DNA from: an uncultured Candidatus Melainabacteria bacterium
GTDB taxonomy: Bacteria; Cyanobacteriota; Vampirovibrionia; Gastranaerophilales; Gastranaerophilaceae
DNA length: 64,000 nucleotides
NCBI GenBank assembly: GCA_934693165.1
Contig: CAKUUX010000011.1
Span: forward strand, 11,836 to 75,835
Direction of reading: 5' to 3'
Below the pieces are notes generated by a model, which was given only the letters and a program-made list of their open reading frames with translations, had not been told where the DNA came from and searched no databases. Below are positions 18,333-28,235 of this stretch, piece after piece (the stretch's first letter is position 1; the number at the start of each line of letters is the position of its first letter). The position numbers and the translations under genes are program-made.

Positions 18333-18581
18333 CTATAACCCTTTTTCTTCTAGCATATCATCAAGTTTCTTTTGTAAATCTAGGGCAGTATTTAAATCAT
18401 CAACTGATAGAACTTTCATATTTACAAAAATTTCACCTAAAGGTAATTTTTGAAATCTTTGAATATCCAAAGCCATCCCTAAATGAATAAGGTTGATTTT
18501 ACCTGATTCAAGTAAAATCTCCCCTATCATTTGATGTTCTTGTATATCTTTCCAATCTTCAAAATCGTATAAATTTTTCAT
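18333..18581 (-). CDS. Stand-alone MshEN-like domain (putative c-di-GMP receptor)
   Basis: This 82-residue protein consists of little more than the tandem MshEN motif found at the N-terminus of type II secretion/type IV pilus ATPases. The first copy ('IGEILLESG', then L, L and Q at the consensus spacing, ending 'LGMALDIQ') is followed by exactly five residues (RFQKL). The second copy is 'LGEIFVNMK' ending 'LNTALDLQ'. The family consensus begins RLG; here the Arg is replaced by Met and Pro, and the second copy has Lys for Gly, so c-di-GMP affinity may be changed. It sits between gyrA (35 bp upstream) and a radical SAM gene and has no ATPase domain attached. Confidence 0.72.
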   Translation of the reverse strand: MKNLYDFEDWKDIQEHQMIGEILLESGKINLIHLGMALDIQRFQKLPLGEIFVNMKVLSVDDLNTALDLQKKLDDMLEEKGL

Positions 18582-18616
18582 AATTTAAGTCTACCAAGCA
18601 ATAACAATTGCGTTAA

Positions 18617-21169
18617 TTACATATCTGTATCAATCAATTTTGTTTGAACAGCATCATCTGCAGGTTTAGTTTCTTCAATAGCTTTTGCATCAGACGGAGA
18701 AGAATCATCTGTGTTAGGATTTACGATTTTATTTACTGATACAACAACATCGTTATCAACTAAGTTTTGAGCTCTAACACCTGTTGCAGGTCTACCTTGA
18801 CGAGAAATATCTCCAGCTTTTAGTCTTGTGCAAATGCCATTTGCTGTAACTAACATTACTTCATCATTTTCATCAACGATTGTCAATGCAACTAATCTTG
18901 AAGCAGATGATTTAAATTTAGTTGCAATCAAACCGATACCACCTCTGTTTTGAGTTCTGAATTCTGATAATTTAGAACGTTTACCAAAGCCATCTGATGT
19001 AACAACTAATAAGTCTGCATCATAGTTTTGAGGTACAATATCACAACCAATGATTGTGTCACCAGTACGAAGCTTCATTGATGTAACACCTCTTGCACTT
19101 CTACCTAGAGGTCTTAAGTCAGATACACTAAATCTGATTGCCATACCACAACTTGTACCAATGATAATTTCATCATTTGATTTCGCAAGTTTAACCCAGT
19201 TCAACTCATCATTTTCTTCCAATGAAATAGCAATAATACCGTTTCTTCTGATATTTGCAAAGTTATTTAATTCAATACGTTTGATATAACCTGATTTTGT
19301 TAACATAATTAAGTTCATATCAGCAGAGAATTCACTAACTGGAACAACTGCAGTAATTTTTTCACCTTGTTCAATTGGTAATACATTTACAATTGGTAAA
19401 CCTTTAGCTTGTCTTTGACCTTCTGGGAAGTCATATACGCTCAAGCTATATACTGTACCTTTTGAACTAAAGAATAAAACTTTATCGTGCATCATTGCGG
19501 TAAAGAAGTGTTGAATATCATCATCCTCTTTAGTCTTGATACCACTCTTACCTCTTGTTGCACGGTTTTGTCTATCGAATGTATCTAAAGAAATACGTTT
19601 CAAATAACCTTGGTTAGTAATAAATACAGCCATTGGGATATTTGGTGTTAAATCTTCAATACTCATTTCGCCTTGTTCAGGAACAATTTGAGTTTTTCTT
19701 TCATCACCATATTTAGCTTTATCTTCTAACAACTCTGTTTTAATAATTGCTAAAACTTTATTTCTGTCAGCAAGAATATCTTCATATTCTTCGATTTTCT
19801 TTAATAATTCGTCATATTCATTTTTGATTTTGTCTTGTTCTAAGCCTGTCAATCTTCTCAATTGCATTTCAAGAATTGCATTAGCTTGTTCTACATCAAG
19901 ACCAAATCTCGACATCAAGCCTTCTCTAGCATCATCAGTTGTTTTTGATTTTTTGATTAATTCAATAACTTCATCTAATGAGCCTAAAGCAATTAATAAA
20001 CCAGCTAAGATGTGAGCTCTCAATTTAGCTTTTTTCAAGTAATAAGTTGTACGACGTGTAACAATTTCAACACGGTGAGCAACAAATTCTTCTAAAACTT
20101 GTTTTAAGTTCATCAATCTTGGTTGTTTACCACAAAGAGCTAACATATTGTAACCAAATGTTGTAGCTAATTGAGTGTGTTTAAATAAGTTATTTTTAAC
20201 AACATCAGGTTTTGCATCACGTTTCAATTCAATAACGATACGCATACCTTCTCTGTCTGATTCATCTCTTAAGTCAGAAATACCTGTAATTTTTTGGTCT
20301 TTTACAAGTTCAGCAATCTTTTCAATTAACATTGCCTTGTTAACTTGGTAAGGAATTTCTGTAACTACGATAGCAGTTCTACCTTGACGTCCACCACCAC
20401 CAGGAAGTTCTTCAATTGTAGCTACTGCTGACATTTTGATAGAACCACGACCTGTTTCGTAGGCTTGTTTAATATCATTTAAACCAACAATTGTTGCAGC
20501 AGTTGGAAAATCTGGACCTTTTATATATTCCATCAATCCATCAATTGTAATATCAGGATTGTCTATCAATGCAACTGTACCGTCAATAACTTCTGAAACA
20601 TTGTGAGGTGGAATATTTGTTGCCATACCAACAGCAATACCAGAAGAACCATTTAATAAAATCATTGGTAATCTAACTGGTAAAACATCAGGTTCTTCTA
20701 ATGAACCATCAAAGTTTGGAACAAAATCAATTGTTTCACAATCAATATCAGCTAACATAGATTGTGTAATTTTGTGCATTCTAGCCTCAGTATAACGCAT
20801 TGCAGCTGCACTATCACCATCAACAGAACCAAAGTTACCATGACCATCAATCATTAAGTATCTTGTTGCAAAATCTTGCGCCATACGAACCAAAGCTTCA
20901 TATACTGAAGAGTCACCGTGTGGGTGATATTTACCAAGTACTTCACCAACGATTCTGGCACATTTTTTAAATGGTTTATCAGGTGTCATGCCTAATTCAT
21001 TCATCGCAAATAAAATTCTACGGTGAACTGGTTTTAAACCGTCACGAACATCTGGTAAAGCACGTCCAACAATTACACTCATTGCGTAATCGATATACGA
21101 ACGTTTCATTTCTTCTCTTATATTAACAGGTATAATATTACCATCATGAAATATATTTTGTTGAGACAA
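18617..21169 (-). CDS. gyrA: DNA gyrase subunit A
   Basis: GyrA is the breakage-reunion subunit of gyrase, which introduces negative supercoils. The 850-residue protein has the winged-helix core with catalytic Tyr in '[10 protein letters not shown]' (Y126) and a six-bladed C-terminal domain. The GyrA box reads '[10 protein letters not shown]', a form I associate with cyanobacteria. The quinolone region is '[11 protein letters not shown]', with Ser at the E. coli S83 position and Glu at the D87 position, so no classic resistance change is seen. The start is TTG at 21169, chosen because a perfect GGAGG lies 6 nt before it and no ATG fits. The C-terminal tail is acidic and low-complexity. Confidence 0.96.
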   Translation of the reverse strand: MSQQNIFHDGNIIPVNIREEMKRSYIDYAMSVIVGRALPDVRDGLKPVHRRILFAMNELGMTPDKPFKKCARIVGEVLGKYHPHGDSSVYEALVRMAQDFATRYLMIDGHGNFGSVDGDSAAAMRYTEARMHKITQSMLADIDCETIDFVPNFDGSLEEPDVLPVRLPMILLNGSSGIAVGMATNIPPHNVSEVIDGTVALIDNPDITIDGLMEYIKGPDFPTAATIVGLNDIKQAYETGRGSIKMSAVATIEELPGGGGRQGRTAIVVTEIPYQVNKAMLIEKIAELVKDQKITGISDLRDESDREGMRIVIELKRDAKPDVVKNNLFKHTQLATTFGYNMLALCGKQPRLMNLKQVLEEFVAHRVEIVTRRTTYYLKKAKLRAHILAGLLIALGSLDEVIELIKKSKTTDDAREGLMSRFGLDVEQANAILEMQLRRLTGLEQDKIKNEYDELLKKIEEYEDILADRNKVLAIIKTELLEDKAKYGDERKTQIVPEQGEMSIEDLTPNIPMAVFITNQGYLKRISLDTFDRQNRATRGKSGIKTKEDDDIQHFFTAMMHDKVLFFSSKGTVYSLSVYDFPEGQRQAKGLPIVNVLPIEQGEKITAVVPVSEFSADMNLIMLTKSGYIKRIELNNFANIRRNGIIAISLEENDELNWVKLAKSNDEIIIGTSCGMAIRFSVSDLRPLGRSARGVTSMKLRTGDTIIGCDIVPQNYDADLLVVTSDGFGKRSKLSEFRTQNRGGIGLIATKFKSSASRLVALTIVDENDEVMLVTANGICTRLKAGDISRQGRPATGVRAQNLVDNDVVVSVNKIVNPNTDDSSPSDAKAIEETKPADDAVQTKLIDTDM

Positions 21170-21241
21170 AATAATCCTCCTTATCCCCTATTTAGCATGA
21201 CCATTGTAACATAAACATGTTTTAATTAAAAATTTTTCATA

Positions 21242-21247
21242 TATAAT
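21242..21247 (+). promoter_or_regulatory. -10 box for a probably leaderless TPR gene
   Basis: A perfect TATAAT ends 7 nt before the ATG at 21255. No ribosome site fits in that space, and no strong -35 box is visible 16-18 bp upstream. Transcription would start at or beside the start codon. Confidence 0.5.
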
Positions 21248-21254
21248 GTAAAGT

Positions 21255-23018
21255 ATGGATAACATTTTAGATAAAATTAACGAACAAATTTCAAACAAAG
21301 AATTTGAATCAGCAAAAATTCAATTAGAGGATTTATTAAAAGAAGACGAGCATAACATTGAAGCAATGAAGATGTTAGGGCTTTGCAATGTAAACTTAAA
21401 ACTTTACGACGAAGGTAGAGCAATTTTTGAAACAGTCGTAAAATACAAAAATGATGATGCAACAAGTTGGTTCTATCTCGGAAGTTGCTACGACAATATG
21501 GATGATTTTCTTCATGCAGAAACAGCTTATAAACAAGTTATTGCGCTAAGAGAAGATTATCTTGATGCCTATAGTAATCTTGCAATCATTTATCTTCGTT
21601 CTGGTTCACCAGACAAAGCTTTACCTATTGCGTTAAGTTTATTAGAAAAAGATTCAGACTCTGCTAAAACTTATTACCTTGTAGGTACGACTTATTTAGC
21701 GCTTAGAGATGTTGAAAATTGTATTGTTTATTTGTCGAAAGCAGCAGAATTAAATCCTGAAAATGCTCAAACTTACAACAATTTAGGGACAGCTTATCTT
21801 TCTGCAGGCAATCATCAAGCAGCTTTAGAAAACTACTTGAAAGCTACAGAATTGAGTTTAAAAAATCCTTTAACATATTTCAATATTGGTTCAATCTTAC
21901 AATTACAAAACAAAAATGTTGAAGCATGTGAATACTTTGAAAAAGCTTATGAAATTGAAAAATGTGAACAATATATGGTAGCTTTAGCCTTGTCTGAATA
22001 CAAATCAGCACAATATGAAAAAGCTATTGAGCACTACAAATACTTATCTGAAAAATATCCAGATAAACACAATTTTATATACAACCTAGCTTGTTGTTAT
22101 GAACAATTAAACCAACAAGATGAAGCTATTGAACTAATGGAAAAGCTTGTTAGAAAAAATCCAAAATCAGTTCTTATGGCACAAAAATTATCAACTATGT
22201 ACATTCAACAACATAGATACGAAGAAGCTAAAGGCGTATATGAACAATTAATCATGCAAGGTTCAATAACAGCATCTCTATATCACCAGTATGCAATGTT
22301 ATGTATGCAAACAAACGATATAGATACAGCTGAAAGAATTTTCAAAAAAGTTATTGAGCTTGAACCAAATTCAGCTCAAACTCACAAAGACCTTGGCGTT
22401 ATATATTTAAACAAAAGATTATTTGAATATGCAGAAGATGAATTCAACAAAGCACTTGAGCTTGAACCAGATGATAACAACATTCAATTTGAATATGCAA
22501 ACTTTTTACACGCTGTAGGTAATTATCTAAAAGCTGAAAAATACTACAAAGATGTAGTTACACATGATGAAAAGAATCCACAAGTTTTAACATTTGCAGC
22601 AAAAAATAAAATGGCATTAAATGATAACGAAGCAGCAGTTGCATTATTAGAAAAAGCTATCAAATTAGCTCCAAATGATGATTATGCATTATATCTTTGT
22701 GGTAAAGCAAATTATATGATTAAAGATTACGACTGTGCAAAAAGATATTTAATTGCAGCTTATGAAATCAACAAAAACATTGAAACAGAAAATGTTTTAG
22801 CATTAACATACTACAGCAACGGAGAATTCCAACAAGCTGCAAATATTTTTGAAGCGATTTTAAAACAAAATCCAAACAATAGTTTAATGTTAATGAATAC
22901 TGCAAAATGCTATGAACAATTAAAAGATAATGATAAAGCGTTAGAATATGCAGAAAAATCAGTAGAAATTTTTGCAGACAATGAAGAAGCTCAAGAAATG
23001 ATTAGACGATTATCTTAA
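21255..23018 (+). CDS. Large tetratricopeptide-repeat protein
   Basis: The 587-residue protein is built of TPR units from end to end, about 15 by eye, such as 'TSWFYLGSCYDNMDDFLHAE', 'QTYNNLGTAYLSAGNHQAAL' and 'ALYLCGKANYMIKDYDCAKR'. There is no signal peptide, so it is probably cytoplasmic. Such solenoids bind partner proteins; the partner is unknown. The gene is divergent from gyrA and converges on the TolC-like pair, overlapping the first of these by 4 bp at its 3' end. The start ATG lies 7 nt after a TATAAT, with no ribosome site. Confidence 0.9.
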   Translation: MDNILDKINEQISNKEFESAKIQLEDLLKEDEHNIEAMKMLGLCNVNLKLYDEGRAIFETVVKYKNDDATSWFYLGSCYDNMDDFLHAETAYKQVIALREDYLDAYSNLAIIYLRSGSPDKALPIALSLLEKDSDSAKTYYLVGTTYLALRDVENCIVYLSKAAELNPENAQTYNNLGTAYLSAGNHQAALENYLKATELSLKNPLTYFNIGSILQLQNKNVEACEYFEKAYEIEKCEQYMVALALSEYKSAQYEKAIEHYKYLSEKYPDKHNFIYNLACCYEQLNQQDEAIELMEKLVRKNPKSVLMAQKLSTMYIQQHRYEEAKGVYEQLIMQGSITASLYHQYAMLCMQTNDIDTAERIFKKVIELEPNSAQTHKDLGVIYLNKRLFEYAEDEFNKALELEPDDNNIQFEYANFLHAVGNYLKAEKYYKDVVTHDEKNPQVLTFAAKNKMALNDNEAAVALLEKAIKLAPNDDYALYLCGKANYMIKDYDCAKRYLIAAYEINKNIETENVLALTYYSNGEFQQAANIFEAILKQNPNNSLMLMNTAKCYEQLKDNDKALEYAEKSVEIFADNEEAQEMIRRLS

Positions 23019-23884
23019 TAATCTCTATTGTTCACAATTTCTTCAAATTGATCAAAAGTTTCTTTACCAACTAGCTGTTCTAAAGAAGCTCTTTTTGAGT
23101 AGAAATTGTTTCTAGCATTCATTTGAAAATCTAAAGAAGTTCTATAATACGCATCTGCAATCAAAAGAATTTCTCTTTTTGCACCATTTTCAGCATATTG
23201 GTAATTGCTATATGCAACCTTTGTTTGATGTGTTGCCATATCAAAGATTTTTCTTGTAGTCATATAATCATAGTAAGCATTTACTATATCTTGTTGCAAA
23301 GCATCAATTTTACGAACAAGAATAATCATATCAGCGTCATTTACTCTTGAAAACTTATAATTTATAGCTTTATCATCTTGAGAGGCAATACCAAGCAAAT
23401 TGCTACCCAAAAACGAACCTGATGCAAGAAGAGGATTTCCAACACCTGCACCAACAAGTGTTGACATACTTGCAATTGTTGATAAAACTTTTTTAACTGA
23501 ATGTTCATCAGGTTTATCAGCATCAGGATTTGAAAGCTTATATAGCGCAAATTTTATGGTATCACTTTTTACAGCCGCACCTCGCCATAATAAAGATAAG
23601 TCTTTCATCATATCATTTGATTTTAAGTTCAAATTATCAGAAATTTCTTTTGATATTTTTTTTATACTTAAATCTGCATAAGTTAAAGCTCTTGAATCAA
23701 TTATTTCTTCTTCTTTTTTTACGATATTGTCGTTAACTCTGTCCTTAACTTGATATTTAATTTCAACTTCATCACTTGTACCAACACGATACGCAGAATC
23801 ACGAAGAGTAGTAACATCTTCCAATTCTATAGCAAATGCTTTTGGTAACATCAGAATAGCAAGTATCAATATTAATTTTTTCAT
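23015..23884 (-). CDS. Exported helical protein, TolC-like half, paralogue 1
   Basis: The 289-residue product has a clear signal peptide (MKKLILILAILMLPKAFA). Long amphipathic helices resemble those of outer-membrane efflux proteins: 'IDALQQDIVNAYYDYMTTRK', followed by 'VAYSNYQYAENG', 'DAYYRTSLDFQMNARNNFYS' and 'LEQLVGKETFDQF'. It shares an order of motifs with the next gene upstream ('LLWRGAAVKSDTIKFALYKL' against 'LWKGTVENNKVIEFALKKL'), so the two are tandem paralogues. A typical TolC chain is 430-480 residues with two such halves, so these may be half-size relatives. The two genes overlap by 4 bp. Function is unknown. Confidence 0.7.
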   Translation of the reverse strand: MKKLILILAILMLPKAFAIELEDVTTLRDSAYRVGTSDEVEIKYQVKDRVNDNIVKKEEEIIDSRALTYADLSIKKISKEISDNLNLKSNDMMKDLSLLWRGAAVKSDTIKFALYKLSNPDADKPDEHSVKKVLSTIASMSTLVGAGVGNPLLASGSFLGSNLLGIASQDDKAINYKFSRVNDADMIILVRKIDALQQDIVNAYYDYMTTRKIFDMATHQTKVAYSNYQYAENGAKREILLIADAYYRTSLDFQMNARNNFYSKRASLEQLVGKETFDQFEEIVNNRDY

Positions 23885-24696
23885 CTTGCCACCTTCTTTC
23901 CTTTAAATAAAGCTGAATCATAATTAAATTTATACAAGCTTAAATTATCAACCACTTTTTTACCTGCAAGTCGTTGAAGCTCTAAATGATATTTTTCAGC
24001 ATTCATTTCTGCCTGATATTCTTGAATTTTCATTGTTTCATACAAATTAGTTGAAATTGATATATCCAAAATATCGCCTTTATCAAGAGCTTTAGAATAA
24101 TTTTTACTATACAAAAGCATTCTTTGACGAGTATCTTTTAATACAGAAAGTGAACTTTTATAATTGTAGTACGCATTAATAATCTTGTCCTGTAACTCCT
24201 CAACCATACTTGCTAATTCAATAAGCTCTGTATCAGTCAATGGTACTTCTTGAGGTACATTTTTTTTATTCAATAAAGTTTGAGCAAGTCTACCAGCGGC
24301 AAAAGCAGAAGTTTGGATATACGGATCAGCACCCATAAAAGAAGGAACAAAAGAAGTTCCACTTACGATTGCAGAAAGTGTTTTTGCCATTAAAGAAGAG
24401 TGAATTCTTCTTTGACTTTCAGGAGTCGCCAACTTCTTCAACGCAAACTCAATTACCTTATTATTTTCAACAGTACCTTTCCAAAGAGCTTCAATATCCT
24501 TCAAATCTTGTTTGTTTTGAGCCTCAATCAAAGTTTTCATCAGTTCTTCATCTTTTATTAACAAAGAACCTTTAATATTCTTCTTTGGTTCAGAGATTTT
24601 GACCTTATTTTTTGAAACACCAGTAAGCTCAACAGTATCCACTGCAAAAGCTGGCATAGTATAAAAAAGAATAGCTATTAATAAAATAAATCTCAT
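23881..24696 (-). CDS. Exported helical protein, TolC-like half, paralogue 2
   Basis: The 271-residue product begins with the signal peptide MRFILLIAILFYTMPAFA. An in-frame ATG 87 bp farther upstream exists, but it would put 29 residues before this signal, and the extended -10 box lies between the two, so 24696 is preferred. The chain carries the paralogue motif 'IEALWKGTVENNKVIEFALK', a Gly/Ala-rich hydrophobic stretch ('GADPYIQTSAFAAGRLAQTL') and the coiled-coil helix 'MVEELQDKIINAYYNYKSSL' seen in TolC-type proteins. It is transcribed away from a TPR gene and leads a two-gene operon with the next paralogue. The hydrophobic middle could enter a membrane. Confidence 0.68.
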   Translation of the reverse strand: MRFILLIAILFYTMPAFAVDTVELTGVSKNKVKISEPKKNIKGSLLIKDEELMKTLIEAQNKQDLKDIEALWKGTVENNKVIEFALKKLATPESQRRIHSSLMAKTLSAIVSGTSFVPSFMGADPYIQTSAFAAGRLAQTLLNKKNVPQEVPLTDTELIELASMVEELQDKIINAYYNYKSSLSVLKDTRQRMLLYSKNYSKALDKGDILDISISTNLYETMKIQEYQAEMNAEKYHLELQRLAGKKVVDNLSLYKFNYDSALFKGKKVAR

Positions 24697-24702
24697 AAGA
24701 AT

Positions 24703-24711
24703 TTTATAACA
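24703..24711 (-). promoter_or_regulatory. Extended -10 promoter, probably leaderless, for the TolC-like pair
   Basis: On the minus strand TGTTATAAA (TGn plus TATAAA) ends 6 nt before the ATG at 24696. No Shine-Dalgarno fits between them, so the transcript would begin at the start codon. Confidence 0.5.
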
Positions 24712-24808
24712 CAGTAGTAAAAATAAATCCAATGGTCTACAAATTTCATTCGTACGGTTGATACCATGCTCGAAGAAAATCAATAGAATAGATATGCAGG
24801 AGTGGAAG

Positions 24809-25591
24809 ATGACTTTAGAAGCAGAAGAAAAACAAAATATTTCGGCAGAAAAATTTATAACAAGCCCAGATTTATTACACCAAGATGAATCTTATGTTCT
24901 TTGCGTACAAGCAGATGCATTGCGTTCTTCTATGATGTTTAAAGAAAGCGTTTCAAAATATTTACGCTCAATACTTCTAAATAGAAATAATCTTGAAGCA
25001 TATTACGGATTAGCGCTTTCATATAAACATTTAAAAGATTTTCCAAAAGCTGTCAGCACTCTTAAAAAAGCACTCTTAGTTGATAGCGAAAACAAAGATA
25101 TTTATTATGAATTAGGTATTTGCATGCTATTAAGTGGTCAAGCATGTGAAGCTATGCAAAATTTAAGAAAAGCTATTCAATTAGATAAAGATAATTTGAA
25201 TGCTCAAGTACAACTAGCAATAGCTCATGAACTTTGCGACGAAGAAGACATGGCATTAATGATTTATGACAAAATCAATGAAGAAGCTCCTAAATTCTTT
25301 CAAGCACACCAACACAAGGCAGCATTATTAATGAGTCTTGAGAAATACAAAGAAGCATGTATGGTTTTTAGCAAGCTTTTAAAGCTTAACCCAAACTATG
25401 AAAAAGCCTTACTTGGAATTGGAATTTGTTTTGACAAATTAAAAAGATTTACGGATGCAATTAGATATTATAGAAAATTTTTAACTATAAAACCGAAAAC
25501 TGAACATGTTGAACACATTAAAGATAGAATTTGTAAAATAAAAAAGACTCATAAAAAGTTCAACAAATTATCAGTTGTCCCTGTAAAATAA
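24809..25591 (+). CDS. Tetratricopeptide-repeat protein
   Basis: The 260-residue protein has about five TPR units, such as 'AYYGLALSYKHLKDFPKAVS' and 'IYYELGICMLLSGQACEAMQ', and a basic C-terminal tail. The frame is open upstream to a TTG at 24758 and an ATG at 24794. ATG 24809 is chosen because AGGAG lies 6 nt before it. There is no signal peptide. It is divergent from the TolC-like pair and could work with it, but nothing in the sequence proves this. Confidence 0.85.
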   Translation: MTLEAEEKQNISAEKFITSPDLLHQDESYVLCVQADALRSSMMFKESVSKYLRSILLNRNNLEAYYGLALSYKHLKDFPKAVSTLKKALLVDSENKDIYYELGICMLLSGQACEAMQNLRKAIQLDKDNLNAQVQLAIAHELCDEEDMALMIYDKINEEAPKFFQAHQHKAALLMSLEKYKEACMVFSKLLKLNPNYEKALLGIGICFDKLKRFTDAIRYYRKFLTIKPKTEHVEHIKDRICKIKKTHKKFNKLSVVPVK

Positions 25592-25772
25592 TTATTCACC
25601 TAGAGAGAGTTTTATAGAAAAAGTTACACAGCCCAAAGCTACGAACAACACTAACAAATTTCTAACCAAAGGTGGTACGTCAGGGTTTGTTCTGTTGTGC
25701 ACCATAAATTGGATAACTATTGCGATACCCCAAAAAATAAAAGTTAAAATATTTAATGTAATAGCTAACATA
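25592..25772 (-). pseudogene. Frameshifted small two-helix membrane protein
   Basis: From the ATG at 25772, preceded by AGGA at 6 nt, the frame reads MLAITLNILTF and then leaves its natural course at a run of five A (plus strand 25739-25743). One base fewer would give a continuous 59-residue protein ending at 25592. Its two hydrophobic helices ('FIFWGIAIVIQFMV' and 'NLLVLFVALGCVTFSI') would be joined by 'HNRTNPDVPPLVR'. The good ribosome site and 7-bp spacing after the upstream glycosidase gene suggest a real gene. The shift may be a true mutation, a homopolymer sequencing error or, less likely, programmed slippage. Confidence 0.5.
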
Positions 25773-25779
25773 TAAAATC

Positions 25780-28074
25780 CTATTTTTTAATAACAAATAT
25801 TTTAAATTCTCCTGGATATAGGCTAGGGAAAGTCAAAGAGTATTCAGGAGAAGCAAAATCTACAAGCGAGAAATTTCTACCGTCAAAAACATACTCTGCA
25901 ACAGCTGCGTAATCCCCAGGAATATTAACAGTCTTATTATAAATATCTTTTCCTACTTTTACATCAGTATATGGAACACCATCTGCCGAATGTTTAGTAA
26001 ATTTTTCGAATGGTGAATTGTAATTTGAAATTATTAAGAAGGCATGTTTTAAAGGTTCTTTAGTAACCATCCAAGTTGCAAAACCTTCGTTATCCTCAGC
26101 AATAATTTGAGCTTCACCGTTAATTAAAACATCTTGAGATTTAACAAATCTACTTATTGCATCAAATTTTGCATAAAAATAGTAATTTTTTTCTCTAATC
26201 ATAGGAACTTCAGCATCAATAGTTCTGCGAATACCAGTTTGAGTAAAGCTTTCATCCCCATCTACATACATAATTGGACGAGTTGCAAACTTACCACCTG
26301 GGAGAAATTTGTATTTGAACCATTTATACATAGCTCCACTTTCGCCTAATTGTGCAGGATATCTATCTATAATCGAAAACTCGCCATCTTGATTATTGTA
26401 CGTTTTCAAAATCGATAATTTTGATTTGTTATATAAAGGTATATTGAAATTTGCTAAATATTGATTATCTTTTATGATTTCAGCAGGAGTTTTTAGAGAT
26501 TGAGAAGAAATATCGTCCCCCCATAAAACGTCAAATTTCATATCATTATGATATTCTTTATAAAATTTATTACCAAGCATATATTCTGCCAAGGTCGCAC
26601 AATAAGGCATTTTACGTTTAAAATGTTCATTAATTTTGCCTAAAACCTTTGCTGGACATCTGTAGCTTATTGGAAATCCGTCTTTTTGCGAAATTTCATC
26701 TACAACATGGTCTAAATGATCAACCCTAAAAGCGTCAAAATTGTATAAAGATTGAACATAATCTAAATATTCAATGTATCCGTCAATAACTTTTTCGTTG
26801 TACTTTTTTTTATCCAAATAAGCAAAATAGAAAGGTGTTTGGCAATCTAAATTCGCAAGTTCAGTAACATCTTTACCGTTAATATCAAAATGCAAAAACA
26901 TAGGATAAGATGCAGTTTCAGCCATTTTATCAAACACAGGAATACCAGCTGAACACCAAGCTCCTCCAGGAAGAGTCCATAAATTTTCACTTATTAAGGT
27001 TTCAACGCATTCTTTTACGTTTGTTAATTCTTCTGGTGAAGATAGCTTTGACATTGATTTGCCATTAATTTTTGAAATGATTTTTTCAACTCTTTTATGA
27101 AGCTTATCTTGAACAGATTTTTCTGCCATTGCAGAAGATATTTCTTTTTTATATGGTAATAACAAATCATCAATTTCATCATAGATAGGCTTGTAATGTT
27201 CAGAAAGAGCATTTGAAACACCTGATTTCAAAATGTCTTTGTACAAATTTTTAACAATGTTCAAATCTTCATTTGAATATTTATCTATAAGAGTATTTGC
27301 AACTTCATCAACTTTATCACTTATTTTTGAAATCAGTTCATTTATATCAAACCATCTTGCCATATAAGGTTTAAATAAAATTAATTTTGAAAATCTTGAA
27401 ATCTGAGGCAACACATCATAAATAACAGGATGCCCTGCAAGTTGTGCTAATTTAATAAACATAGAAACTTGTTCTGTAACGTCAAACCCTGTTTCTTCAC
27501 CAATTATCGAATCATACATAGAGTCAGAAGCTTCCATTGAAATAGGAAGATACGAACAACCAAAATCTCTAGGATGAAATGGAACCAAATAAATTGAAGT
27601 ATCAAAAATTCCAAATCTCATATTACCAGTTGGTAAAATCACAAGTTGTTTTAACCAATCTAAAAATTTTGCACACTCATTTGTATTGTTGCCGTTTGAT
27701 AATGCAGGAAGGTTAATCAGTTTTATTTCATGACCTTCTGCACAAATCCAATCAGCAGAATAGACTTTGTTACGTTTTAATGGGCTCACATCATCATTTT
27801 CAAACTGGAAACTGCCTGCAGAAAAAACACCATTGTTTTTCCATTTTTGTTCTAAACAGAATAACGTCTCTGCAGGCGACAACTCTTCAAGAGCCTTAAT
27901 GTGAGGATAATTCAAATACCCATATTCGTTCATAATTTCTGTTAAATAATTTTTTCTATCATCAGAAATGGAGTCAAAATTATAAATAGCCTTCAACTTT
28001 TCGTAAAAGCTATTAACTTCAAAATCAACTCTTTTAGCTGACTTAGTAGCGTTTTTAAATAAAGTGTTGAACAT
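25780..28074 (-). CDS. GH13-type glycosidase (alpha-amylase superfamily)
   Basis: The roughly 764-residue cytoplasmic protein has GH13 hallmarks: 'NFDAFRVDHLDHV' (region II with Arg and the Asp nucleophile) and 'CATLAEYMLGN' (region III with the acid/base Glu). 'PVIYDVLPQISRF' sits in the place of region I. A long helical insertion (about 240-340) separates region I from the catalytic half, and the C-terminus is beta-rich. A role in glycogen or oligosaccharide turnover is likely; specificity cannot be read from sequence. An upstream GTG (28086) is in frame, but GGGGAG sits just before the double ATG at 28077/28074, so 28074 is taken. Confidence 0.72.
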   Translation of the reverse strand: MFNTLFKNATKSAKRVDFEVNSFYEKLKAIYNFDSISDDRKNYLTEIMNEYGYLNYPHIKALEELSPAETLFCLEQKWKNNGVFSAGSFQFENDDVSPLKRNKVYSADWICAEGHEIKLINLPALSNGNNTNECAKFLDWLKQLVILPTGNMRFGIFDTSIYLVPFHPRDFGCSYLPISMEASDSMYDSIIGEETGFDVTEQVSMFIKLAQLAGHPVIYDVLPQISRFSKLILFKPYMARWFDINELISKISDKVDEVANTLIDKYSNEDLNIVKNLYKDILKSGVSNALSEHYKPIYDEIDDLLLPYKKEISSAMAEKSVQDKLHKRVEKIISKINGKSMSKLSSPEELTNVKECVETLISENLWTLPGGAWCSAGIPVFDKMAETASYPMFLHFDINGKDVTELANLDCQTPFYFAYLDKKKYNEKVIDGYIEYLDYVQSLYNFDAFRVDHLDHVVDEISQKDGFPISYRCPAKVLGKINEHFKRKMPYCATLAEYMLGNKFYKEYHNDMKFDVLWGDDISSQSLKTPAEIIKDNQYLANFNIPLYNKSKLSILKTYNNQDGEFSIIDRYPAQLGESGAMYKWFKYKFLPGGKFATRPIMYVDGDESFTQTGIRRTIDAEVPMIREKNYYFYAKFDAISRFVKSQDVLINGEAQIIAEDNEGFATWMVTKEPLKHAFLIISNYNSPFEKFTKHSADGVPYTDVKVGKDIYNKTVNIPGDYAAVAEYVFDGRNFSLVDFASPEYSLTFPSLYPGEFKIFVIKK

Positions 28075-28235
28075 CATACTCCCCACACACGATACAACGA
28101 TATTAGCATAAGTAACAAATAAAAGACCAATAGTTTAAGATTTTCTCTTAACAAAATTACACAAAGTCAAATATAAGATTTTGAAAAAATAGTATTTATA
28201 TTAAAATTAGAACATAAAGAAAGGACGGAGTTTAT

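Noticed and set aside
18333..18581. Truncated pilB/gspE pseudogene
   Set aside because: The frame begins and ends cleanly around the MshEN unit and no ATPase remnant follows before the radical SAM gene.
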